From Lithospermum erythrorhizon (lineage: Eukaryota > Streptophyta > Magnoliopsida > Boraginales > Boraginaceae), in the NCBI GenBank assembly GCA_019722365.1, contig JADFUC010001889.1:372001-436000 (forward strand): a DNA stretch of 64,000 bases. The letters run 5' to 3'. Shown here one piece after another: positions 34,701-46,559 of the stretch. Below the pieces are notes generated by a model that saw only the letters and a list, made by a program, of their open reading frames with translations, made no database searches and had not been told where the DNA came from. The translations under genes and the position numbers were made by a program. Position 1 is the stretch's first letter, and the number at the start of each line of letters is the position of its first letter.

Positions 34701-37700
34701 GTTCTCCCTCTATAAGCTCTAGCCTAGGTGCATCATCATAAAATAGATTCATTTTGTTGTACCTCAACAATTTCCCTATTGAAAACTCGTTACATATTCA
34801 TGCCTTTTAGAATAAATGTAGGAGAACATTCTGTGAATTTTAGGTGGACATCAATAGCATTGATCTACTTGAAGCATAGTAACCACTAACCAGTCTTCCA
34901 GGTGGAAGCATCATACAATATTATTATGATATTCAGCAAGTAAATACATATATAGAAGATGTATAATAACATGGTATCAGTCAGTTTGTTTCTATACCGA
35001 TTCTAAATATGAAAGAATTTTGCAGGGTATCGGTCATTGCTTGTACATGGAGCTCAAAAAGAGATTACGAAATGTCGGGATAAGGACAGTATTCTGCTGG
35101 GCAGATCAAGAGTCTGAAGGATTTTGGATAAAGCAGGTTGATTTAGATATATGATTTTGTGGTAGTTATGTGCTATTTTATCATGCATAAGAGATTGACC
35201 TGTATCTAATCTCTATTGTTAATATATGGGGATAAGTTTAACTACTATTGGCATAAAGGGGGGACTTGATTATTGCTACTGAATTTACCAATGTTCAACT
35301 GATTGTCATGATAAGCATGTTGCATTGTTTGTCTCATGGTTGTTTAACCATTCCTTAGAGCTAATATGTGGCAAAAATGAATTAAGGACAGGGTTTTGTG
35401 GTGATTGGTAAAGTGAATACAAAAGGGCGAGCTAACAGACTACCCATTAAAACTGAAATACGCAAATCACTTTGCTTTCCTGGTGGTTCAACCCTTATGG
35501 TATCTCATATTCATGAAGAGAGTCTGAGTCACCTATTGGAAACAAAGCATGTAACATCATTGCAGCCTCCTACATCTGCTAGTGTTCTTAAACAGCAAGC
35601 AGGACATGAAGGCAGAACAGCTGAAAAAGTTCAACCTAAGATTTTGCTGTCAGGTAATAGTGTCCAGACCCAAACAACAGCTGTTGTGGACATATTTAAC
35701 ATTTGTATGTTGGTTCACTCTTTGTGCATCCACTATTATATAATTCTATGTATCAAACAACTGCTTAAAATGCTCGTTTCGTGTCTCACCTTCCATATTT
35801 ATATTGCTGTTTCTGATAGTGTTTCTCTATCCAACCTGAAATTGCAGATTCGGTCATGCCTATTGAGGGCATCTATAAGGATCTAACTTCAACATCAGAT
35901 AAATGTGGATCTGGTCATTCTGGTGTTCGTCTGAATCAATGCTTGTGTTCAGTAGGATCAAAGAAAAGAAGATGGGATGCATCATGTACATCATTGAACT
36001 CAAAAAAGATTAAAGGGGGCCATCTGATTGACTGTGCATTACATTCTACAGATTTCAGTTTCAGTAACAATTCCAGAAAGAATAGCCATTCTAATGGCTT
36101 AAATATGAACGAGGAAGAGTCTACTGAGGAGACATTTAGAGATTTGGGGACCAATAACATTTCTAAAAACAAGGACGAAGATTGTCGAAAAGATTGTGTC
36201 TCAGAACATCAAGGTAGACGAGAAGTTCAGAAGATGGAAAAACACTTTCGGATTATGCTCATGGATATTGCCGACGATACTAAGAAATCCATTCTGACAA
36301 AGGTGAACCAAGCACTGCATTTTGCATGCCATATTATAATAGAGTGCTTACATAAATTATTTGCTGTTAGGATTAACACCCTGTCCACCTCATTGTTGAC
36401 ATAAAAGCTTCACAGTACATATTAGTTCTTAAACCTTTTGACATCATAAAGAAAGAAACATGCACCCAATGAGGTTTAGAATTGAGAAATTTAGCTAGTG
36501 AAATAAAATATTTTTAAGTGTGTTTTATGATGTTAATGTCATTTGGCAGTAATAGGATCCATGACAATTGAGTTGAGATTTGAGAATTTTGTGGAAGGAG
36601 CAATCTATAGATTATTGATCCTCGTACCTTTGGCTGATACATAACTGAAACAACTAGTGACCTGTAACTAGTGACCTGTGGGTGACATATGGGGAGACAC
36701 TAAATATAGGCTAAGTTATCGTTTGATCCCAGCTCCCAATCTATTTTTGTGCTCTGTTTTCACAGTTGTGTTGTCCATCCTCCATTGTCTAAGGCTCTAT
36801 TCTCAAATACTTTAATGATACTGTTCTGTAGATAATTGAAGAGCTTGGTGGAGCTGTAACTGTTGAAGGCAGCACAAGCACACATGTTATTTCTGGGAAA
36901 GTGAGAACAACTTTGAACTTCTGCAGAGCTCTCTGTTCAGGGTGAGTTGGGGATTGCTGGTTGTAGCTTTGTTTTAATCCCAACTGGATTTGGACCTATC
37001 TTTTCGTCTATTATGTATTAAGAGGATGCTTGGAAAGAGCTTTTTTCAACATTAGCTTAATAGCAAAACGTCATTTTACATTATCGTTCAAAATTTGCAT
37101 TATCATCACAAAATAGGAAGAAAAAAATCAATTTTCAAAACAATGAGAGAAAACTAAAGATGAAGTCTACTTTACATTTAAAAGATAAATCCTTAAACAA
37201 GTAAGCTGCAGACTGAAAAAAATCAGTATGCTTTTATATATAATGGTTATAAGGAAATTTATCTGTTTGTTCCATACCAAAATTATATTCTGATGTCTTG
37301 CTACACAGAGCTTGGATTCTTTCACCCAGCTGGTTAAAAGAAAGCTTCAGGGCTGGCAAATTTATTGGTAAGCCCCAAGTCTGCTTCTTCTTGATCATTA
37401 CGTAATTTTTGGTCCACCATTGTGAAAGGTGTGTGGTGAAACAAAGGTGGGTGTGGTGCGCCTCTTGTGTGTTTACCTACTGATGCCCAGAGCAGAAAAT
37501 AGCACTAACCTTAATCAAAGGATCCATGACCTGAAACTGAAACTCAATGCTTCTTGACATATTACTAGTATATATGGAAGTACTACTATATAGATAATGC
37601 TATAAAGGCATGTAGTCATGGCTGTCATGCTTACTCATCCTCTTGGAACTGAACTCGTTTCTTGCTTCCTTTAGAATCTTCAGTCTGTATTGTATATATG

Positions 37701-38578
37701 TTGTGCATATATTTTTATTATGATGTTTCTCTTATTCTATGCTTCATGAAATAGGTTGGTTATATTTGTGAGCAAATGGTTATTTTATGAGTTATTTGAA
37801 AGTTTCTACAATGTGGGCATGATGAACTTAGGGTACCATGTGCCATGATGCCATAGTGTTGTTGCTACAGCCCCGAAAATTGCTTTGTAGCTTGGTGCAC
37901 ATCTGCCATTACAGCTAAGCTTCACAGTCATCTAACATACTTTATGTTTTGCAGATGAAATGTCTTTCGTGCTGAAGGATGAAAACTATGAATCCAAGTA
38001 TAAAACAGAGCTGAAAAGTACAGTTCTTCGGGCTAGAGCAAACCCGAGAGCTTTGCTCAAAGGTTATGACATATGTATTGCAGCTGGTAGCCAACCTCCA
38101 GTCAGTAATTTATCTGCCATTACTAAATCTGCAGGTGGCAATGTAAGCTGAATCTCAACAATTTTTTCTTGATTGAATCTATGTTATATGCCAACAGAAA
38201 TAAAATATTTTGTTAGCCATAACTCCATAAGAAGGGTACTGTTGAGATTGCCTTTTACTTTGTTTGCCTCTGATATATCTTAGAGGCTAATAATATACCT
38301 TTAGTCCTTTCTGCACCTTAATCTCACTGTTCAACTCATCTTTAGAGGATAATCTCTTTATTAACTTCTTATCTAAGGTTATCAAAGGGCTTGACAACGT
38401 GAAGGACACGTCAAAAACTATTTTCGTCGCTTGTGAAGACCATATGGATGACCATATGGATGATGCGCTATCTGCTGTGGAGAAGGGCATTAGAACATTT
38501 GGTGGTGATTGGTTTATCAACTGCATCATGAGGCAAGAACTTTCTCTGGAGGCTCCTCAGTACGCTGAGTCACTCTAA
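31799..38578 (+). CDS. GNAT acetyltransferase-tandem BRCT fusion protein
   Basis: Fourteen exons join in frame: 31799-31838, 32321-32434, 32790-32837, 32926-33008, 33978-34075, 34264-34312, 34487-34579, 35026-35136, 35392-35653, 35848-36302, 36832-36941, 37309-37367, 37955-38142 and 38378-38578, giving 636 residues. An equally phased choice for exons 2/3 (ending 32421, starting 32798) gives 629. The GNAT part (about residues 95-230) has the acetyl-CoA motif QRKGIGHCLYMEL and then ESEGFWIKQGFVVIG. A polar, basic linker (about 300-430) has KKRRWD and SKKIKGG as possible nuclear signals. BRCT1 (about 430-515) has GGAVTVEGSTSTHV and AWILSPSWLKES; BRCT2 (about 545-636) has GGNVIKG, TIFVACED and GGDWFINCIM. 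Tandem BRCTs usually bind phosphoproteins at DNA damage. A nuclear acetyltransferase in repair or chromatin is inferred; I know of no tested function. Confidence 0.85.
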
Positions 38579-39459
38579 CAGCTTTATGAACAACGTTTTC
38601 GAACATGGAGAACAGTAATATATGTATATTCCAGAAACCAAATAGATTTTTAGCCTCAGACTTTTGCTCTTGATCAAAGCATGCTAGATATTCACCATAC
38701 TTGTGCATTGGAATATCCTTTCTGCGCACTTTGGTATTTATTGTATGATGATGGGTGATAGCTTCCATCCTTTAGTTAGTAGACATGGTATTAATTTATT
38801 CACTTTCCTATTTTAGTTAGAACTCAGAAGTGCTCTTGGTTCCTATAACTTGTTTCAAAAAAGGGAATTTTTGTATTCCATTTTGAAGATGAAAATAGAC
38901 TAATTTAATCCATTAATCGACTATTACAATTTATGGATGTCTTCTGAAATTAAAATAAAGTGTAGAGTGTGGACCAAGTGAAACATATAAACTTATACAA
39001 GTGAAACGTGAAATGTCATTATCGATGGAAGGAGTGAAAAACCATGTATAAATGATTGCACAGATAGCATCATGAATCGCATATACTTCACGAATTCAGT
39101 GTATTCTTATCACATGCCAAATCTACTAGATTTAAGAATGGTATTCATCAAGAGTCTTTCTGGGGCAACCATATGAAATCCCCTAGTGAATACTCGTAGA
39201 TAAAAACATCGAACCCATAAGAAGTTCAAATAATAGCAACACTGCTAACAGATTCATGTTATCGACCTTCTGAGCTCAGCAATCTTCTTGCAGACGGCCA
39301 TAATGTCAAGAGCATGCGCGAAACGAGTCTTTTCCATGACAAACTTATTATAACATTCATCCACTAGGGACTAGTCGAACGAAGGTGACTTGAACCTAAT
39401 TGTCACCACTCACCAGCATAAAACAACATGCACAACCTCTGTATGAAGATATATTTCCC

Positions 39460-42400
39460 TTATTGGAAGTTCTCCTTTATAAAGGGTACAACAACTGCAG
39501 CCAATTCAGACTGATGTGATGTATATGAATGATTAGCACCTTCAACAATGTGCAATTTGTGGTTTCTTATGAGCTTTGAAATCTCTATAGCATCTTCAAC
39601 AGGGATAACTTCATCAGCTGACCCATGGACAGTCAACACTCTGCGAATCAACAATTAGGAGTTGGCACAAAACTGAAAATAGAATAATTCAAATTTATAT
39701 CGTTGAAACGAAAAGCTAATAAACACTAAATTATGAAGGCGCTAAGAGAAGCTGGTCTGATCGTAGACCATTATAAAGAAGTAAGTTGAATAAACTCCTA
39801 AACTTTCTGAACTGAAGACGTTCTCTAATAATTTCTTTCTTTCTTTGATCTTAAACTCTGGTGTTCTCTAATAATTTCTTTCTTTCTTTCTCTAATATTC
39901 GCAAACAAAAGGCACACATTTCTTATCATAGCAAGATCTGACTTCTTTTAATAGAAATAATCTACATTCTAAGCTGTCATAGAATTGTGGGCATAAAAAT
40001 TCCTTTAACGCAGAAGTAAATAGATCAGATGTGTGCTCTAACCTGCACTTATCACTAATAAGAAGACAAGCTTCGTGCATGTTCGTATTGAGCCGCTCCA
40101 TCATACTTTCTTCAGTTACTCGATATTCTACTTCTCCTACAACAAAGAAAGCATCAAGACAAAGCATAAGATCACTTGTACTACTACATACGATATTTAA
40201 TATAAGGAACCCAGTGAGTGAATTCACACATTCCAGTTCTTTGGATCCTGGTGCACTAACACATACAATGCAATATGCAGCTAAAATTTCCACCAATGTA
40301 AAATAAATGCAAGTATTAACACAATTTACATTAAAATTTGAGACAAATGATGTGGAATAACCATAAGTAACACCTGAGTATCAAACACTTTCAAAGCAAG
40401 TGTTTCTGGTTGGCGGAAAGTTAGTAACTGCATGTACACAAGTAAATGTAAATGTGCAAGAGAAGTCCCAGAAACTTTCAGGAAGGGAATGGTTAATAAG
40501 ACATGAAGCCATTGAATGAATTCGTAGAAATAACTTCCCTTCATCCTAGTTCTCTCGTGATGAATATGAAGAAAACCTTTTAAAGAAACATCTTAATATG
40601 GGAGAACAAAATTTTGGCAATACCTGCTTCGTTTTTCATATCAATAAACCCATCCTTCTTTAATCTTTCCAGAAAGTCTTCACCCAAGCGCTCTTTGATA
40701 CCCCTATCCATCTGATACCGGCCAGAAACATTCACCACAGCCAAAATGTCATGATATTTAGATGCATAAAGCAGCACATTGTTGCCTCCTGCAAGTTTAC
40801 TTGCCAGCTTAACAAAAAGAATTCATAAAACAAAAAAATGGATTTTTAACATCTTATGAATCAAGGGAGGAAAATTCACATATGTTTTTTTTTCCTGTTA
40901 TATTGTGAGTTTTTATTTGCAGAAGAATACTGATAAGCTGGATCTTTTACGGGAAAAGATCAGCCAAATCCCGCAAAGACATTGTATGTTCTCCCAATCA
41001 ATATTGTTCACCAGTAAAATAATTTGAGTTCAAAATTATAAAATTCAACCATCAGAAGTAAAAAAATTGACTATCATTTTGGGATGGATGATGGAGTTCT
41101 TTTTTTCCTTTGGTTTTGGAGTAACAAAATCTCCTAGTTCCTTCACTATCTCAAATGGCAACATAGGGAAAGATTCAACGACCATTAAGCATTAGTAATG
41201 TCTGGCACACCTTTACTATGTCCCAGAACTGCAGTTACTGCACGGCCAGAATGAGTGAAGTGTTCAACTACGGAACGTAGATCTTCAACCTCTTCTTGGT
41301 AGTTCCCAAACTGAAATGAGCCTTCACTTTCTCTGAAAAGCAAATATTACCCTGAAAGTTACTCTTCAGAATCCCAAGTAAAAATTTCAGCAGTTTGGTT
41401 TGTTGCAACGAAGGTAGAACGTAATCCTGTAATACTTACTGTAAGATGAGTACTTATAACATTGTCCATGTAGCATTAGAGTCCAGGGCAAATTGATCTC
41501 AAAATCATACCGGTTGAGTCACTTCAGATAATTTTATCTTAGAATCAGTCATAAGTTCATAACTATAAATTAAAAGAAAAGTTTTTCTTTTAAATACTTT
41601 TTTGTACTTTGATCAAAAGAGAAACCTTTCTATTTATAAATTTCAGGAAAATCTATATACATATTTGATATCTGACACAGATGATAGACTGTTCAATATC
41701 CAGAAAGTAAAAGATACAGTTCATGAAATAAAGTATGACGAAATTGTAGAACCTTTGGACACTTACGAAGCATAATAGCTCTTACCCATTTCCAGAAAAA
41801 TCAAAGCGAAATACACTGATTCCTTCGCTTTCCAATGCAACCGCGAGGTTCACGAGGGTAAAAAATTCCTGACAGTAGAAGATTAAAAGAGAAAAGTCTT
41901 ATATTAATCAATAAGAAAGATTAATTTATAAGTTATAACAACCCTTTTACTTGATACTGACGCAGAAGGCTTTGTCAGCCAACCAATTTCTTACAAGGGA
42001 TTCGGCCATGTCCAGGGTGTGAGAATGACCGTTTCTAAATAAGTTATATCTAGATAAAACCAGTGAAGGACTACAAGATATGTGGACCTCCAAAGATTTT
42101 ACTATATCATAAGCCTATTCAGAGGATTTGAAGCAATCAAATTAGTTTTGATGCATATAAACTAATACTCCCTTCTTCACATGAAGATTGTCTATTTTTA
42201 CTCTTTTTTCATTTTCCATAATTTATCTTATTTGACCAATGTTTACATGTATTAGTAAATAAGTCAACTTTAACAAGTACGGAGTATTAAATATGTTCTT
42301 TTTAAATTTTTGAAAAAATAAAAAAACTAGACAATCTTTATGTGAAGGAGGAAGTATACGTTCCATACATGTTCTTAGCATGAATAGTTATTGAAAGAGA

Positions 42401-44119
42401 AGAAGAGCAATAACATAAATGCCCGCTTGTTATGGCTTTTCCCAGCAAGTGAAACAACCGTATCACACCTACCCTGGAATGATCCTATTCATGAGTTGGG
42501 ATTTCAAAGTCCGCATTAATCAAAGAGCATTACAGGCTTCTAGTTAGGCCATAACTATTTCAAGTTTATATCTAGCTTTGAGCAATAACTCTTGTTTTAG
42601 TTGGATTAACATGAATGAAATGGAAACTCGATACATGCCAAAGCATATGTCTGAACCAGATATGAAAGAATACACCAACCTTTGTGCATCTGTAACCATG
42701 ACATATAACAACAATTCCTTTGGATCGAGTATCATGCAACACCCCGACAAGTTTGTTGTTGTTCTTGTTAGGAATATAAATTTTTTGCTGCACAACTGCT
42801 GAAGAACATCAAAATGCAATTAACTGCACGCTGTTGAAAACTCTTTACAAAATGCAAATCGAAGAAATAGTCCCTACGCTACGCTTGGGATATTTTTCTA
42901 AACAAAATAGTCAACATTTACAGAGAGCTAATCAATTGTAAATTAATTCTTCAATACTATACAAATTACAAGCTTGAAACTACCCAAATGCATTTCAGCC
43001 AGACACTTCCAAGCTCAACATTTGCATCATTTTCGATATCTAAATATTAAAACTGCATGTCCCTAAAATGTAGGTTTGATTTAAAATGAATTGAAATTAT
43101 GGCTTGGTATTTTTTTCCATCTCACATCATGGTAATTGTAAAGTTTGTAGCTTTAATAAACACACATGACTATTGTTTTCTCCGTCTAAACAATTTGAAT
43201 CAGCTTATCGTATTAATAGTAAATAGTAAAGTACTATTCGCCAATCCATGAAGATTGTTTCTTTTTTTATAGTTATCTTTAAAACAGCCCAAATATATTT
43301 ATTTGTGTTACATAATATTTTATAAAAATATATGAATGGAAAGAGTTTGAAATGTATTTTAAATTGATATAGTTTTAAATGATTATTATATATCTGAAAA
43401 ACAAAATATCGCGATGAAAGTTATAAGCAAAGTTAAAAGTCTTATGATAAGTAGACTGATCTTGTCAGCTACTTTTCACCAAATATTATCCAACACATAA
43501 AAAATACTTGATTCCCAAAAAATAAAATAAAAACAAACATCAAAATTCAAAGTTAGAATAATATTTTTGGGACAAAAACAGTCTACTAAAATGCCATGTA
43601 AAGTAAAACAGTTAATCATGCTTCAATTAAATATAAAAGAAAATAATTCCAAACTACACAATAAAAAAATTAACCATGCTTTAGTTATATTGGCGGAACC
43701 ATAATTTTTGTATAAAGAGTGATAACTTAATATCATCAAAAGAATAAAAATATGAAAATTTAGAGACGAACTACATAATTTTTAAAAGAATAAATATAGT
43801 TTTAGAAAAAATAATTAATAAAATTATATTTTTCAAAAAAATCAGGACGAGTGGTCCCTACGCCCCTAGTCTTCCACTGTTTAAATGAATATAAAGATTT
43901 AATTTTTTTGTATAAATTTTCATAAATATTAAAGAAATAGTGAGTTTTGTAACCTGGGTTTTGGGCCATTTTGAAAGATGATTGGATTTTGAGTGTATAA
44001 TTATGGAATTGAGGAGAAGTGAAGAGTAGACAAGTTGAGTTTAAAGCTGAAATGTTTGGTATTTTTGTAGTAATATAATTTGGTGATGGAAAATAAAGAT
44101 TGGGTGCAATGATTGACAT
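39460..44119 (-). CDS. Alpha/beta hydrolase (serine aminopeptidase S33-like), probably plastid-targeted
   Basis: Seven exons on the minus strand (44119-43954, 42795-42680, 41868-41786, 41332-41211, 40788-40624, 40136-40043, 39640-39460) join in frame to 308 residues. The core begins VQQKIYIPNKNNNKLVG. It shows the oxyanion-region motif VVICHGYR, FRFDFSGNGESEGSF, nucleophile elbow GHSKG (Ser161), acid in HGSADEVIP (Asp258) and histidine in EGANHSYTSH (His286), so the triad is complete. The first 50 residues are rich in Ser, Thr and Asn with few acidic residues, as in chloroplast transit peptides; an alternative start is MAQNP at residue 51. Exon 1 was chosen because its donor phase fits exon 2. 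Plant members are annotated as esterase/lipase or acylaminoacyl-peptidase-like; the substrate is unknown. The gene is convergent with the GNAT-BRCT gene. Confidence 0.85.
42166..42356. mobile_element. Stowaway-like MITE in a hydrolase intron
   Basis: The left end TACTCCCTTCTTCACATGAA, followed by GATTGTCTA, is matched by the right end GACAATCTTTATGTGAAGGA, followed by GGAAGTA. This is a long inverted repeat with TA at both edges. It lies in intron 2 of the alpha/beta hydrolase. It is the best preserved MITE of this class in the window. Confidence 0.8.
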
Positions 44120-44299
44120 TTCTAAATTCTAAAGTTTATTCTTTTCTATTTGCATTTGCATTTTCTAACTTTTCTATGTAGCTCTAGCCTCTTGGGGGGA
44201 ATTTGCACAAATATATACGGAGTAACTTTTTTGTAGTTGACAATTTATAAAAATTATAGAAAAATAGCACTTTGTATTTTTTTGGAAAAAAATTAATCT

Positions 44300-44480
44300 C
44301 ATATGGGGTCGCGGTTTGGTGTAATGGTTAGGCACTCAATTGTAAAAATATATGTCGAGGATTCAAACTTTGACGGTTAGATTCTAAAAAAAATTATATA
44401 AAGATTAAAAAAATCATTACTGGATTGTAATGATTACGCACTCTTCCTTATAAGTCAATAATATCATTTGAATCTACTTA
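44300..44480 (+). mobile_element. tRNA-derived SINE (candidate 3)
   Basis: GGTCGCGGTTTGGTGTAATG, followed by GTTAGGC, resembles a tRNA head with box A, and GTCGAGGATTCAAACTTTG (about 44354) resembles a degraded box B at the expected distance. Box matches are weaker than in candidate 2, so this may be an old copy. The 3' end is unclear. Confidence 0.45.
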
Positions 44481-44633
44481 TATGTTCTAAAAATATGAAG
44501 TGTGTTATTTTTTGTAAGTTTTGATAATTCGTGGGAAAAAATGCTTAAAGGTGTTATTCCATTAAATTTCTCAATACTTACAACATGTGATGATGGGCGT
44601 TATATCCCAGAGTGATATCGACTACATGGTAAT

Positions 44634-45160
44634 TAGGTGTGTCTTGTGAAAATTTGAAAGCAAATACAGGCAAATAGAAATCGAGCAAGGAATTTTTTGA
44701 AATTGATCGAAAATGAGGCAGGTTAGGTTCGGATTGAAGAAGCAGAATTAATTTGAGTTAGAGCCTTTGAAATAACCGAGCAGATTTCTAAATTTTATGT
44801 AGATTTCTCAATTTTTCATTTAATATTTTTCAAGATCTTGTAATATTTGTATGTGTACATTTTAAGAGAATTTATATTTAAACTTTTGTTCGTTGTAGTA
44901 TGTATAGCCAGATTGTATAATTAATCTTAAGAGAAGTTTAATTGAGTGTATAAGTGAATCTAGTTTTAGGACTTAATTTTGAGTTGAGGCGATGAGCTCA
45001 AAATTTAATATAGCCAGAAAGCTTAACCGAACGGGAACCGATAGGTTAAAGGAATCGATCGAGCCCAGGCAGAGTTTTAGAGTTGACACTTTGAAAGCAA
45101 GCCGAATAGGTCGGTCCCAGTTTTGTTCAAAAGTGAAACGGAATCGTCAAATCTGGCACT
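44634..45160. mobile_element. Non-autonomous hAT-like element, copy 3
   Basis: The left end TAGGTGTGTC and an end near CTGGCACTTA bracket a core shared with 2385-2923 and 18901-19537 (AGATTTCTAAATTTTATGTAG, split here by reading limits, TCAAGATCTTG, ATGTGTACATTTTAAG). The flanks do not form a clear target duplication, so the exact ends are uncertain. The 44992-45213 open frame inside it is spurious. Confidence 0.55.
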
Positions 45161-45815
45161 TACTAATAGTACGCCTGCAAAGATTAAAGCAAATAGACAT
45201 AAGAGAAATGTAAAGGAGACAAATCTTATATCAGTAATCGTTATGTTCATTCACAAAGATTGTCAGATTTTTTAATGATTAAAAGTGTAATTTGATATTT
45301 TAGTTGATTATTTGACATTAAATTTGGATCAAAATAATAACTTTCACAATAAATTAGAGTGAAAATACTAAAATTTGATATACATTTCATAAAAGTATGG
45401 TATACAATATATCAAAAAATATTTGAAGTCAAGGTTTAGAAACTTAACACATCAAAATTATAAATTATACAATCTTTTAGCGGTTGACCCATACATCATA
45501 ACATCGCAATTGATTTCTATATATCGATGGCTTAATAGCCTAATGATATATGATCCGAACTTCTATTAAGAGGTATCAGCTTCAAGCCGTGCCTTTGCAG
45601 GTTTTCAGTACCAAACGATGTGGTATATTGTGGGCTAAGTATTTTCTACAGTATCTTTAACTAAAAACTAACAAAATTGAATTGCCAACACCAATGGATA
45701 CAATAGATACAATGAAATAAATTAAAAGAGCTCATTACATCACCTAAGCTTCTTATATGTAGCTTCTTAAATGTAGTGAAGTAGTAGATAATATTTACAC
45801 TTCACTCATATACCT

Positions 45816-45993
45816 ATTATCAGAGGGGCAAATATATGTATTATCCGTCCCCCTCACCCTGCTTAAGGATAAACCTCTTTAGAGAGGTCGGATCAATTTG
45901 GAAACAGTATATCCATTATCAGAGGAGTAAGTATATGTATTATCCGTCCTCCTCACCCTGCTTAAGGATAAACCTCTTTAGAGAGGTTGGATA
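45816..45993 (+). repeat. Tandem duplication with ~99-bp period
   Basis: ATTATCAGAGGGGCAAATAT followed by GTATTATCCGTCC, CCTCACCCTGCTTAAGGATA and AACCTCTTTAGAGAGGT occurs at 45816-45893 and again, with few changes, at 45915-45992. Both copies stay open in one frame (repeat unit MYYPSPSPCLRINLFREVG), but no family is recognised. The short palindrome CCTCTTTAGAGAGG lies in each unit. Confidence 0.75.
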
Positions 45994-46249
45994 TGTTGAT
46001 GCGTTGTTGAACATCATGGATACAATATGTCAATATGGTGTTGTTTTACCAGTGCCCTTTGCCTCGTATCCAGAGTTTCCAAGAGCAACTGCAGAAACCT
46101 TCTCAGCTAAGTAGAATGAAATACTAAATACACATATTCTACATAATTGTCGAGTTTATTTACACAATTATTATAAATTACGAATACATATATTCATAAC
46201 TAAAGACAATTAGAATAAGTGCTACAAAGAAAGTAAAGTATATTTCCAA

Positions 46250-46335
46250 CAAGGGTAAAACCGAGACCTCCTTGTAGAAGCTTGGGCCAGATGCTACAGA
46301 CTATTGAGCCATCGGCCATAACCGATCTTAATTAA
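46250..46335 (-). mobile_element. tRNA-derived SINE head (candidate 4), minus strand
   Basis: On the minus strand TGGCTCAATAGTCTG fits box A at about 10 of 12 positions, and GGTCTCGGTTTTACCC resembles a degraded box B about 45 bases later. Only the head is clear. The next ~200 bases toward the NPR1 gene end with a MITE-like GGGATGGAGGGAGTA at about 46524-46538. Confidence 0.45.
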
Positions 46336-46559
46336 TACACATAATTTTAATTTTAATCAAGAGTATCATGTTATACAACATAGATTGTATAAAAACTAAT
46401 GATAAGGTTAAAAATATTATATTTTGATACAATTTCACAAAATATTATACAATATATACAAAAATATTTGAGTTTAAAATCTAAAAAGTCAAACATCAAA
46501 ATTCTATAATGCACTATATTTTAGGGATGGAGGGAGTATCATAAAAATAAGGTTTAAAT

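Noticed and set aside
35398..35886. ORF treated as a separate 162-residue gene
   Set aside because: Its first part is exon 9 of the GNAT-BRCT gene; the tail after 35653 is intron read-through with a lost domain match.
40031..40306. 91-codon plus-strand ORF
   Set aside because: It is antisense to an alpha/beta hydrolase exon and flanking intron.
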